IMG/VR virus record: IMGVR_UViG_3300030099_000192
Coordinates: 21,820-53,397 of that record
DNA length: 31,578 nt
Reading direction: 5' to 3' (one strand)
Source of the DNA: a virus
Made by a program: the position numbers and the translations under genes. The notes under the pieces are model-generated. The model saw only the letters and a list, made by a program, of their open reading frames with translations. It was not told the origin of the DNA and searched no databases. This document shows positions 1 to 5,560 of the stretch, one piece after another; position 1 is the stretch's first letter, and every line of letters starts with the position of its first letter.

Positions 1-49
1 AACCCTTTACTACTTTTCTTACTTTTCTTTTATTCTGCTTTGAAATCAT
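1..49 (-). CDS. Partial CDS, N-terminus of a basic small protein (cut by window edge)
   Basis: An open frame begins with ATG at 49-47 on the minus strand and runs off the window. The visible start reads MISKQNKRKVRKVVKG, strongly basic. The ATG overlaps the TAA stop of the upstream gene (TAATG), the same coupling used by several neighbours, which is the main reason for believing it. No strong Shine-Dalgarno is visible. The product cannot be named from 16 residues. Confidence 0.55.
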   Translation of the reverse strand, partial: MISKQNKRKVRKVVKG

Positions 50-285
50 TAGACATCAAAGCCCATATTACGCACAGCAGTCTTGCCTTTTTCTGTTTTA
101 GCTAATTGTTTTAATCCTTTGTTTGGTAGATTGTCCGTAACATTACCACCTGCTGAATACATATGCTTTTTACCATTAGCTGTACCGCCCATAGCCATTT
201 CAGCCTTTTTCATTTTTTCTAGTTTCTTTTTAGGAATACTTCCAACACCAATAGAAACAACCATAACATCATCTTTTTTCCCCAT
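49..285 (-). CDS. Hypothetical phage protein, 78 aa, with GGNV motif
   Basis: A small basic protein with a Lys-rich stretch near residues 18-27 (PKKKLEKMKK) and a MYSAGGNV motif about the middle. Short motifs of this G-G-[MN]-V kind also occur in two other minus-strand proteins of this window (the 257 aa and 813 aa products), so a virion-related role is possible, but that is inference. It starts with ATG overlapping the stop of the 257 aa gene (TAATG). An AAGGAG ribosome binding site lies inside the end of that gene at a good distance. No known domain recognised. Confidence 0.75.
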   Translation of the reverse strand: MGKKDDVMVVSIGVGSIPKKKLEKMKKAEMAMGGTANGKKHMYSAGGNVTDNLPNKGLKQLAKTEKGKTAVRNMGFDV

Positions 286-1058
286 TACTTTCTCCTTTTA
301 AGTCTATCGACAGTTGAAATTACCATACCACCTTTTCTAAAATCTGTCATGCCAATCTTAGAACGTCTATCTCTTAATATGTTTTCATCAGACATCATTT
401 CACCCAACGCACGTCCTAGCTTCTTTTTATCCAATGCTCTATCTTTTGCAGGTGTATCACCTTGTCTTTTGAGCATTGCTTTTATTCTTGCACTTCTTGC
501 AAACTGTTCTAGTTGTCTAGGTGTTGGATTTCTAACATAGTCTGTCTTCTTTGCACCCTTTGGTAAATCATCCATGCTTTTAACATTTTCAAATATTTCA
601 CCAGTTTCCCTATTCATGTAAGTTCCCGGTTCAAGTTTTTTAGCGGTAGCTGATTTAGTTTGTCCTGCACGTCTGCGACTTGATGCATATTCTTTTTCTT
701 GTTTCTTTATAATTTTATTATATATATCTGGAAACTCTTTTTCCAATTTATTCATAAGTTTTGGATTATAATTACTATACTTTACTTGGTCAGTTAAAAA
801 ATTTGCCATAGACTTTTTGCCTACTGTCATGTTTTCAACTTTACTACCTTTTAATTTAACGGCTGTTTCTAACTCACGAGATATTTGCTCTTCAAATTTA
901 TTAGGCATTCCCAAATCAATATCTTTGTTCTTGCCAAACTTAATACCTTCTTGTGTAGGTTTCTTTCGTCTCGCAGCTATCTGTGCATCTGTCAAATCAC
1001 CTGCTTTGCCAAGAAACTTCAGCAACTTATTTACAGGTATTATCTTTGTTTTACTCAT
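285..1058 (-). CDS. Hypothetical phage protein, 257 aa, basic, KGGMV tail
   Basis: A Lys/Arg-rich protein without membrane segments or a recognised domain. The C-terminal third is highly charged and ends FRKGGMVISTVDRLKRRK; the KGGMV motif also appears near residue 55 of the 813 aa protein on the same strand. The AGGAG ribosome binding site before the ATG is clear. It follows the 97 aa gene after 9 bases and is stop-start coupled to the 78 aa gene, so it belongs to the leftward unit driven from the control region. By strand it groups with the virion genes; function unknown. Confidence 0.8.
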   Translation of the reverse strand: MSKTKIIPVNKLLKFLGKAGDLTDAQIAARRKKPTQEGIKFGKNKDIDLGMPNKFEEQISRELETAVKLKGSKVENMTVGKKSMANFLTDQVKYSNYNPKLMNKLEKEFPDIYNKIIKKQEKEYASSRRRAGQTKSATAKKLEPGTYMNRETGEIFENVKSMDDLPKGAKKTDYVRNPTPRQLEQFARSARIKAMLKRQGDTPAKDRALDKKKLGRALGEMMSDENILRDRRSKIGMTDFRKGGMVISTVDRLKRRK

Positions 1059-1067
1059 TCGTATCTC

Positions 1068-1361
1068 CTACCATTTAGTTTTATGCGCCCAATACCTTGC
1101 TGAAAACTTATCAGGATTAGGGTCTTGTGCGCTATGCCTAGCATAGTAGCTACGCTTACGTGCTTTATCTTTTGCTGTCTTAGGATTCTTGCCAGCACCT
1201 TTTACGCCTTGTTGTCCAAAACGAATCAACTTTATCTCATGCCCCTTTTGAGCTAATACGACATGCGACTTTGTTTTATGGTTAGGAGTACGCTTTGGTT
1301 TATTAACACCTGACAAACCATGTTTTTTTAATAAAGCTTTTTTCCTATCTTCATGAGCCAT
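1068..1361 (-). CDS. Conserved small basic phage protein (DUF6321-like), 97 aa
   Basis: The sequence carries the pattern I associate with a conserved marine phage family of unknown function: an early SGVNKPKRTPNHKTKSH segment, then KLIRFGQQGVKGAGKNP, a Lys/Arg-rich middle (KARKRSYYARH) and the ending SARYWAHKTKW. The family assignment (DUF6321) is from memory and not computed. The protein is very basic, without membrane segments or cysteines, so nucleic acid contact or packaging is conceivable but unproven. Its ATG overlaps the stop of the 77 aa gene (TAATG). Confidence 0.8.
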   Translation of the reverse strand: MAHEDRKKALLKKHGLSGVNKPKRTPNHKTKSHVVLAQKGHEIKLIRFGQQGVKGAGKNPKTAKDKARKRSYYARHSAQDPNPDKFSARYWAHKTKW

Positions 1362-1594
1362 TATAAAGAAACTTTCGCTTTTCTAATATCACATCTATAT
1401 CTAAAGTTATAAAAGTTTGTTTGTATATATGGTCTTTGTGTACGAAACATTACAAGAGAATCTTTTATCATCTCTTGTGTCCGTGCCGTACATTCTTGTC
1501 TCGTTGCATAAGGCCCACGAGTATCTTCTATTATCATACAGCCCAACTCCTTGATTGGGGTGCATGCTAATACTAATGCAAAAAACATATCCAT
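1361..1594 (-). CDS. Hypothetical 77 aa protein, possible exported protein
   Basis: The N-terminus MDMFFALVLACTP is hydrophobic and ends in a cysteine at position 11, loosely like a lipoprotein signal, but the n-region has no positive charge and the lipobox is imperfect. Three more cysteines follow (about 19, 35 and 68), which would suit a disulphide-bonded periplasmic product. The ribosome binding site is weak. Position between the 69 aa and 97 aa genes, with a stop-start overlap to the latter, supports a real gene. Function unknown. Confidence 0.6.
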   Translation of the reverse strand: MDMFFALVLACTPIKELGCMIIEDTRGPYATRQECTARTQEMIKDSLVMFRTQRPYIQTNFYNFRYRCDIRKAKVSL

Positions 1595-1596
1595 AA

Positions 1597-1806
1597 TTAT
1601 TCTTTTTCACTCCATCCTTCTGCCTTCATAGCATTCTCTACTTCCAATAAAGAAAACTTTCTACCGTAACGGGCTTCAACTGCTGCTCGCACGTAAAAGA
1701 CATCACTATGGGGAATATGTAATTTATCTAAATTGCCTTTAGCTAAACCATCGTAGAAAGCTTCGATGACATTATCTGTGTATAGTTTTACGGATTTCCT
1801 TGCCAT
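1597..1806 (-). CDS. Hypothetical small phage protein, first gene of leftward unit, 69 aa
   Basis: The ATG at 1806 is preferred over an upstream in-frame GTG at 1815, because the Shine-Dalgarno AAAAAAGGTG lies about 7 bases before the ATG but would abut the GTG. The sequence has a segment HSDVFYVRAAVEARYGRKFS and a C-terminus EVENAMKAEGWSEKE, a helical pattern seen in small conserved phage proteins of unknown function. As the first gene after the perfect leftward promoter and operator-like repeats it could be a regulator (inference from position only). Confidence 0.75.
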   Translation of the reverse strand: MARKSVKLYTDNVIEAFYDGLAKGNLDKLHIPHSDVFYVRAAVEARYGRKFSLLEVENAMKAEGWSEKE

Positions 1807-1833
1807 TGTCAACACCTTTTTTCTCTAGCACGG

Positions 1834-1926
1834 AAATAACACTTAATGTGTTATGCGACTTCTCATTTAAATGTACATTTAAGTGTATTTATAGTATAAC
1901 TAAATAACACTTAACTGTTACAGTTA
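1834..1926. repeat. Cluster of operator-like repeats in the leftward leader
   Basis: The 13-base word AAATAACACTTAA occurs at 1834-1846 and 1902-1914 in direct orientation. A one-base-shorter inverted copy (AAATACACTTAA on the minus strand) lies at 1879-1890. Interleaved are three dyads: TAACAC-5-GTGTTA (1837-1853), the perfect 12-base palindrome AAATGTACATTT (1869-1880) and TAACTG-TTA-CAGTTA (1912-1926). This density, immediately downstream of the predicted start site, looks like a multi-site repressor operator or an iteron array. Confidence 0.65.
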
Positions 1927-1953
1927 TACTGTGGGGGCATTCTGTTATATATA

Positions 1954-1982
1954 ATTATACTCCATAATGAGATAGCTGTCAA
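1954..1982 (-). promoter_or_regulatory. Perfect sigma-70 consensus promoter, leftward
   Basis: On the minus strand the -35 hexamer TTGACA (1982-1977) is followed by exactly 17 bases and the -10 hexamer TATAAT (1959-1954), matching consensus at all twelve positions. Transcription would start near 1947 and leave a leader of about 140 bases before the ATG at 1806. No phage RNA polymerase gene is seen in the window, so recognition by host sigma-70 polymerase is expected. The operator-like repeats at 1834-1926 lie just downstream of the start site. Confidence 0.85.
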
Positions 1983-2492
1983 GCATTAATTTACATGTGC
2001 ATAATATTTGTGCAAGTGTCTATATATAAGGCAATATGTAAAGTGGTTAACAGATAAAAAACCTAATCTGTGTATTTATTCAAGCACATAACGCATACAC
2101 CCCCCAGTGGCACACGCCCATACCCCCATATGTGTGCGTCAGATGCATGCAGACGCATGTATTTGTGCGCTGGTGTGAGCAAATGCGTAGGCATGTGACA
2201 CCAAAGCTCGCTCAAGTGCTTGTATTTGTGAGCTTTTGTGATGTGTGGCAAGTGTTATGTCATCAGTTGCCATTGTTACACCCTACCCCAAACACAAAAT
2301 ATGCACCACTACCCCATGTTGCAGTGGCGGAGCATATACCCTACCACCAACCTCGCATGCACACACGAGTTTCGCACACGAACTTCAGAAGCTACGCTTC
2401 TTGCAGTCGCACAGGAAACGACCCACGCAGAGGATAGCGCACGAGGAAACCGAATCACCCTATACTTATGTTGTTTTAGTGTTACGAGAAAA

Positions 2493-2522
2493 ATATATCT
2501 CATATACTTATGAGAGATATAT
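2493..2522 (+). promoter_or_regulatory. Hairpin/dyad ahead of the first rightward gene
   Basis: TCTCATA (2498-2504) and TATGAGA (2509-2515) pair around a TACT loop. The outer arms ATATATCTC (2493-2501) and GATATAT extend the stem past a two-base bulge. The word TATACTTATG within the dyad also occurs at 2461-2470, 42 bases upstream. A weak promoter can be drawn (TTGTTT 2471-2476, 17 bases, TATATC 2494-2499). Likely an operator or leader structure controlling the early block; the exact promoter is uncertain. Confidence 0.45.
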
Positions 2523-2557
2523 TGTTTCTCTTTAACACACAACATAAGGATAAGAAG

Positions 2558-3100
2558 ATGACAAACACAAAAACACAAACTTTCTCCGAGAAGCTTGCTT
2601 CTGCTTTCAACACTCTTGAGACAAGAGGTCAAGTCATTGCGAAAGAGTACAAGGTACTCACCAATGCTGAAAAGCATCTAGCAAAACGTAATAACGTTTT
2701 CGATACGGCTCTTGGCGAACTTATGTTCGAACTCAAGTGCGAAGCTGATGGCAAGCGTATTCCAACCTCTAGGTTGCAAGATTGTGGTATTCACAATATC
2801 CCAAAGCAACGCAGAGCAGATGCTCTGTTCTATGTCGAGAACAAGTCGGAGTGCGACAAGGTTGCCGAATCCTCAGAGAAAGGATTCACAAACATGAACG
2901 CTCTCGTGAAAGCCACGCAGAAAGCTCGCAAGGCTGAAGCCAAGTCCGACATAGGACTAACGGCTGAACAGATTGTTGAGCAAGCTCTTGCGAAGTGCGA
3001 CAAGCACAACGTGAGCCGTGAGCAACTGTTGCTTGCATTGCGAGATGCGTTAGCACCCAAAGCTGACACTCAGCCAACACAACTTGCCAAAGTTGCCTAA
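2558..3100 (+). CDS. Hypothetical early protein, 180 aa, first rightward gene
   Basis: The ATG at 2558 is chosen because AAGGA lies seven bases upstream; a longer reading from 2510 starts inside the leader hairpin. The product is charged and helical, without membrane segments, with a C-terminal segment DIGLTAEQIVEQALAK followed by VSREQLLLALRDAL that could form a helical DNA- or protein-binding bundle. Being the first gene of the early block it may act on host takeover or regulation, but no family was recognised. One copy of the AGTCC/GGACT palindrome lies inside it (2942-2959, coding KSDIGL). It is stop-start coupled to the next gene. Confidence 0.8.
   Translation: MTNTKTQTFSEKLASAFNTLETRGQVIAKEYKVLTNAEKHLAKRNNVFDTALGELMFELKCEADGKRIPTSRLQDCGIHNIPKQRRADALFYVENKSECDKVAESSEKGFTNMNALVKATQKARKAEAKSDIGLTAEQIVEQALAKCDKHNVSREQLLLALRDALAPKADTQPTQLAKVA
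2942..2959 (+). repeat. Palindromic repeat copy 1 (AAGTCC-GACATA-GGACTA)
   Basis: Arms AGTCC (2943-2947) and GGACT (2954-2958) flank a six-base loop. It lies inside the first early gene and is read as KSDIGL. It is related to copies at 3588, 4029 (inverted) and 5517. Confidence 0.5.
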
Positions 3101-3306
3101 TGGCAAAGCAAGTGCAACCAACACACATAGGTAGGTATCATGTCCGCAGCTCATGGCCTGCCTATGTGCAAGAGCGAGACACAACACCAATCATCTATCG
3201 TAGTGGTATTCTACCAACGTGGAAAGCTGACTACGAAAGAAAACAACTTGACAATGATAATGAGAAAGCATTATCAATACTTAACGAAATATTAAACGGA
3301 GTTTAA
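3100..3306 (+). CDS. Hypothetical protein, 68 aa
   Basis: Begins with ATG overlapping the stop of the preceding gene (TAATG), so translation is probably coupled. The product has a Trp-rich N-terminal half (SSWPAYV, LPTWKADY) and an acidic, helical C-terminus (NDNEKALSILNEILNGV). No domain recognised. Confidence 0.6.
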   Translation: MAKQVQPTHIGRYHVRSSWPAYVQERDTTPIIYRSGILPTWKADYERKQLDNDNEKALSILNEILNGV

Positions 3307-3309
3307 CCA

Positions 3310-3519
3310 ATGAAATTTATAGCCAACTTAGCAATACTACTCGTATCAACTGCCTATCTTTTTGTAGCAGTACACCTTGTGAACATGATGGAAAGCACCA
3401 AGGTTGCTGACTTAGGATACAACTATGTTGATGTTTACCTATTCATCTTTGCTTGCATCTTCTTTGCTTTCAGCACATTCGGTTTTATGTTTGTGGCATT
3501 GCAAAGTGATAAAGCTTAA
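3310..3519 (+). CDS. Small membrane protein, 69 aa, two TM segments
   Basis: Two hydrophobic stretches are clear, about residues 4-26 (ANLAILLVSTAYLFVAV) and 42-64 (DVYLFIFACIFFAFSTFGFM), joined by a short acidic loop. GGAG precedes the ATG by nine bases. Such small inner-membrane proteins are common in phage early regions. Roles such as superinfection exclusion or host membrane modification are possible but not indicated by any motif. Confidence 0.7.
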   Translation: MKFIANLAILLVSTAYLFVAVHLVNMMESTKVADLGYNYVDVYLFIFACIFFAFSTFGFMFVALQSDKA

Positions 3520-3520
3520 A

Positions 3521-3580
3521 GTGTATCATGATAAAAATACTTGATACTTTAGTGAAAGTATTTTATATCATAAGATACAC
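3521..3580 (+). promoter_or_regulatory. 60-base interrupted dyad with an embedded promoter-like sequence
   Basis: The outer arms GTGTATC (3521-3527) and GATACAC (3574-3580) match perfectly, next come TGATA and TATCA, and an inner hairpin ATACTTT-AGTG-AAAGTAT spans 3544-3561. Alternatively AAAATACTT (3534-3542) pairs with AAGTATTTT (3556-3564). Inside lies TTGATA (3541-3546), 17 bases, TATATC (3564-3569), with TATCAT at 19 bases as an alternative -10. It could be an operator over an internal promoter, a transcript-processing structure or a terminator of the first three genes; a terminator is less likely because no U-tract follows. Confidence 0.5.
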
Positions 3581-3623
3581 ATTAACCAAGTCCGATGTAG
3601 GACTACAACAATTTGGAGATTAA
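3528..3623 (+). CDS. Possible 31-residue small ORF within the dyad
   Basis: ATG at 3528 opens a frame of 31 codons ending TAA at 3621-3623. It has a hydrophobic middle (VKVFYII) and the ending KSDVGLQQFGD. That ending resembles the C-terminus of the 144 aa protein at 5124 (KSDDGLQQPTKGD) in the same frame, which favours coding. Against it, there is no clear ribosome binding site and the DNA is simultaneously a large dyad. It may be a degenerate gene or a recombination relic. Confidence 0.35.
   Translation: MIKILDTLVKVFYIIRYTLTKSDVGLQQFGD
3588..3611 (+). repeat. Palindromic repeat copy 2, upstream of a gene start
   Basis: AAGTCCGATG, two variable bases (TA), then GGACTACAACAA. It matches the copy at 5517-5540 in 22 of 24 positions. 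It ends four bases before the GGAG ribosome binding site of the next gene. Confidence 0.6.
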
Positions 3624-3624
3624 A

Positions 3625-3855
3625 ATGAGAATTGAACATATCGCAGAAAACTTAGTTCGTGTTGTACAAGTTTCCCCTATCAGTGGGAACATCAACACAA
3701 TGGAATTGCCTATTCGTCAAGGGCAAATCGAGTATTGGCAAGCGAGTGGTGAGCTTGTGCAAAACGTGTTCCCACATCTCAACGCTGATGAGCGTGAGTT
3801 CCTCATGACAGGCATTACGCCTGAAGAATGGTCAACAGCTTTTGGAAAGGAGTAG
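3625..3855 (+). CDS. Conserved small phage protein, 76 aa
   Basis: The ATG at 3625 is chosen because GGAG lies six bases upstream; an in-frame TTG at 3613 has no site. The C-terminus FLMTGITPEEWSTAFG is a pattern seen in small phage proteins of unknown function. Residues 1-45 look beta-rich and residues 45-76 helical and acidic. Followed closely by the 56 aa gene. Confidence 0.7.
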   Translation: MRIEHIAENLVRVVQVSPISGNINTMELPIRQGQIEYWQASGELVQNVFPHLNADEREFLMTGITPEEWSTAFGKE

Positions 3856-3859
3856 CTTA

Positions 3860-4030
3860 ATGGCTTATGTAATAGCAAATATTAACTTTGTTAAGATAGA
3901 TGAAGACGGCAACGAAAAAGTGGACAGTAAAGGTAATATTATTACCTATGTTCCCAAAGGCAGATGGAAAGAACTAGAGTATCTCTGTGAGGACAGAGAT
4001 GATGATGAATTTGAAATTGAGAAGGAGTAG
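3860..4030 (+). CDS. Hypothetical acidic protein, 56 aa
   Basis: Starts at ATG 3860 with AAAGGAG seven bases upstream, located in the end of the previous gene. The C-terminus is very acidic (CEDRDDDEFEIEKE). Residues 3-35 look like a small beta sheet. Acidic miniature proteins of this type in phages sometimes mimic DNA or inhibit host enzymes; nothing here proves that. Confidence 0.65.
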   Translation: MAYVIANINFVKIDEDGNEKVDSKGNIITYVPKGRWKELEYLCEDRDDDEFEIEKE

Positions 4031-4045
4031 TCCTATGTCGGACTT
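4029..4045 (-). repeat. Palindromic repeat copy 3 (inverted), over a start codon
   Basis: AGTCC (4029-4033) and GGACT (4040-4044) bracket the ATG (4035-4037) of the GP88-like gene. Read on the minus strand it is AAGTCCGACATAGGACT, identical to copy 1 over 17 bases. Confidence 0.5.
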
Positions 4046-4679
4046 CACAGTAAAACAAGCATGGGAAGAAGTGGGCGGATTGTCCAAGCCTTCCAAGATG
4101 CCAAGCTACGGATACTCATTGAGTGCCTACAAATGTATCATTGGTGCAAAGCTACGCAAGGTGAAAGGCTCTACATGCGGTGGCTGCTATGCACTCAAGG
4201 GTAGGTATGTATTCCCCAACGTGCAAGATGCACTTGACCGAAGACTTGAGAAAGTCAATCACAATCCCAAGTGGGTTGACGCTATGGTGTTTCTCATACT
4301 GTGGTATTGCATCAAAACCAAAGTCTTTAGATGGCACGATAGCGGTGATATCCAAAGTCTCAAGCACTTGCGTATGATTGTGCAAGTGGCAGAGAAAACA
4401 TCACACATCAAGCATTGGTTGCCTACACGAGAAGTTGGCATGGTGAAAGAATACCTTAGAAGGTATGGTGACTTTCCTAGCAATCTTGTGGTGCGGATTA
4501 GTGCCACTATGGTCAATGGCATGCCACACAAGTTTCACAAGCACAGTAGCACAGTTGCTACAAGTGCAGACTTGTCGCTTGGCCACCTATGCCCAGCACC
4601 CACACAAGGTAACAAGTGTGGCGATTGTCGTGCATGTTGGGATACCAATGTATCCAACGTAACTTATTTAGAACACTAA
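4035..4679 (+). CDS. GP88-like phage protein, 214 aa
   Basis: I recognise the GP88-type phage family of unknown function by the order of motifs. First comes a CGGCYALKGRY cysteine motif near residue 40, then FRWHDSGDIQS near residue 97, KHWLPTRE near residue 128, LVVRISATMVNG, and a cysteine-rich end CPAPTQGNKCGDCRACWD. The cysteine clusters at both ends suggest a metal or Fe-S site. The ATG at 4035 has AAGGAG seven bases upstream, and both are next to or inside a small palindrome that could mask initiation. The family name is from memory; the biochemical role is not known to me. It sits among early accessory genes. Confidence 0.7.
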   Translation: MSDFTVKQAWEEVGGLSKPSKMPSYGYSLSAYKCIIGAKLRKVKGSTCGGCYALKGRYVFPNVQDALDRRLEKVNHNPKWVDAMVFLILWYCIKTKVFRWHDSGDIQSLKHLRMIVQVAEKTSHIKHWLPTREVGMVKEYLRRYGDFPSNLVVRISATMVNGMPHKFHKHSSTVATSADLSLGHLCPAPTQGNKCGDCRACWDTNVSNVTYLEH

Positions 4680-4694
4680 CGAAAGGAGAATGAT

Positions 4695-4952
4695 ATGACA
4701 TTAAACGAAATATTAGCAATACAAAAAGTATTAACCAACAGAAACTTACCTAGCGATATACTCGACTATGCAGAGCAACAGCGTGTGAGCGAAAGCACAG
4801 GCAAAACGCAAGTGATAGGTGAGTGTGATATCGTACATGTATTGAGGATACTATTGAAGGAGAACCGAAATGCGAAAAATAAATCTAATAAATCCAGTCG
4901 CAAAGGCTTTGTTCCAATCACGTCCACGAAAGCAAGTCGTGTTGCCACGTAA
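4695..4952 (+). CDS. Hypothetical protein, 85 aa, start of overlapping chain
   Basis: The AAAGGAG site is well placed before ATG 4695. Residues 1-58 are helical and acidic/neutral (NEILAIQKVL, CDIVHVLRILLKE); the last 27 residues are Lys/Ser-rich and lie where the next gene is read in another frame. That 83-base overlap suggests the basic tail is an extension constrained by the overlapped gene. Function unknown. Confidence 0.65.
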   Translation: MTLNEILAIQKVLTNRNLPSDILDYAEQQRVSESTGKTQVIGECDIVHVLRILLKENRNAKNKSNKSSRKGFVPITSTKASRVAT

Positions 4953-5037
4953 GGGCAAGAAAGCAAAGTACAACCGTAAACAAGAAAAGGAGCGTACAAA
5001 TGCGGAAGCAAGAAGTATTGACATTTCAAAAGATTAG
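4870..5037 (+). CDS. Short basic phage protein (DUF7230-like), 55 aa
   Basis: ATG at 4870 follows AAGGAG by a good spacing. The start MRKINLINPVAKALFQSRPR and the following RKQVVLPRKGKKAKYNRK match my memory of a widespread short phage family: INPVA.AL..SR, then QVV and a basic tail. It overlaps the preceding gene by 83 bases and the next one by 38 bases, in different frames. Strongly basic, so RNA or DNA binding is plausible. Family label not computed. Confidence 0.7.
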   Translation: MRKINLINPVAKALFQSRPRKQVVLPRKGKKAKYNRKQEKERTNAEARSIDISKD

Positions 5038-5140
5038 GATTAAACCTAAGATTAAGAAACAGTATAAAGATGCGGAGAAGAAAGCTAATCGCAGAGCCAA
5101 ACTAAAATTGAGGGAAAGGAATTATGCGAGAACTTATTAA
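5000..5140 (+). CDS. Very basic mini-protein, 46 aa
   Basis: ATG 5000 is preceded by AAAAGGAG with seven-base spacing, as good as any in the operon. The 46-residue product is about 40 percent Lys/Arg and probably one long helix. It overlaps the 55 aa gene (38 bases) and the 144 aa gene (17 bases). No homology recognised; the ribosome binding site and packing are the evidence. Confidence 0.55.
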   Translation: MRKQEVLTFQKIRIKPKIKKQYKDAEKKANRRAKLKLRERNYARTY

Positions 5141-5558
5141 CAGAAAAGTACGAGTGTATTGGAACTTACACAAGAAGTGTTGGTCTATTCAAGATACCAA
5201 AACCAATCGTGTTATAGACCATACATTCGCACTCAATCTTGTTGACGCTAAATTTGTAGTGCAACAAGGTGGCAAAGAGCGTGTGCGTAGAGAAGGTAGA
5301 AAAAACGTACATGCTTTTGTGGTGGGTACTGTCGATGAAGAACAACCTATGGTTGGGTCACACAATGGCGCAGTCAAGGTGACATACAACCCATACAGAG
5401 ATGATACATTTGTAGACGTATACTGTGAGAATCACACACCTGTTACAAATGCATTCATAGTAACGCTAGGTGCATATGGTGGTATACCATCTGTGTGGGC
5501 GTTAACTAAACAACCCAAGTCCGATGACGGACTACAACAACCAACGAAAGGAGACTAA
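5124..5558 (+). CDS. Conserved hypothetical phage protein, 144 aa
   Basis: The start has AAAGGA four bases before ATG 5124, inside the preceding gene. The N-terminus (NRKVRVYWNLHKKCWSIQ) is a pattern found in many phage proteins of unknown function. The middle is beta-rich (AVKVTYNPYRDDTFVDVYC). The C-terminus KSDDGLQQPTKGD is written by copy 4 of the palindromic repeat and resembles the end of the 31-residue frame at 3528. No catalytic motif seen. Confidence 0.75.
   Translation: MRELINRKVRVYWNLHKKCWSIQDTKTNRVIDHTFALNLVDAKFVVQQGGKERVRREGRKNVHAFVVGTVDEEQPMVGSHNGAVKVTYNPYRDDTFVDVYCENHTPVTNAFIVTLGAYGGIPSVWALTKQPKSDDGLQQPTKGD
5517..5540 (+). repeat. Palindromic repeat copy 4
   Basis: AAGTCCGATG, AC, GGACTACAACAA. 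AGTCCG (5518-5523) and CGGACT (5528-5533) form a perfect six-base stem with an ATGA loop. It lies just before the AAAGGAG of the next gene, like copy 2. Confidence 0.6.
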
Positions 5559-5560
5559 CT

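Larger units (their letters stand above)
1807..2557. promoter_or_regulatory. Divergent control region without genes
   Basis: About 750 bases separate the leftward and rightward gene blocks. I see no convincing gene: the open frames here overlap on both strands, have no good ribosome binding sites and give low-complexity His/Thr/Tyr-rich products. The left third (1830-2070) is AT-rich and holds the leftward promoter, operator-like repeats and a short dyad (ACAGAT 2050-2055 / ATCTGT 2066-2071). The centre (2090-2440) is richer in G+C and in TGTG/CACA and GCATG words, with dyads at 2135-2157 (TGCGTC/GACGCA around an ATGCAT core) and 2387-2401 (AGAAGC/GCTTCT). The right end has a strong hairpin (2493-2522) ahead of the first rightward gene. 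A replication origin here is plausible but not shown. Confidence 0.7.

Noticed and set aside
2132-2535. Three overlapping plus-strand frames of 91-101 residues in the control region
   Set aside because: All three overlap each other in different frames, have no Shine-Dalgarno and give His/Thr/Pro-rich sequence without family resemblance.
2309-2677. 122-residue frame on the minus strand through the control region
   Set aside because: Overlaps the start of the well-supported first early gene on the other strand, has no good ribosome binding site, and its product looks like translated non-coding sequence.
3248-3276. TTGACA at 3248 as an internal promoter
   Set aside because: The -35 is perfect but the best -10 (TATCAA at 18 bases) is poor, so it is likely a coding coincidence.
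2942-5540. CRISPR array
   Set aside because: The four palindromic copies are widely and unevenly spaced, lie within or between genes and one is inverted; there is no spacer-repeat periodicity.
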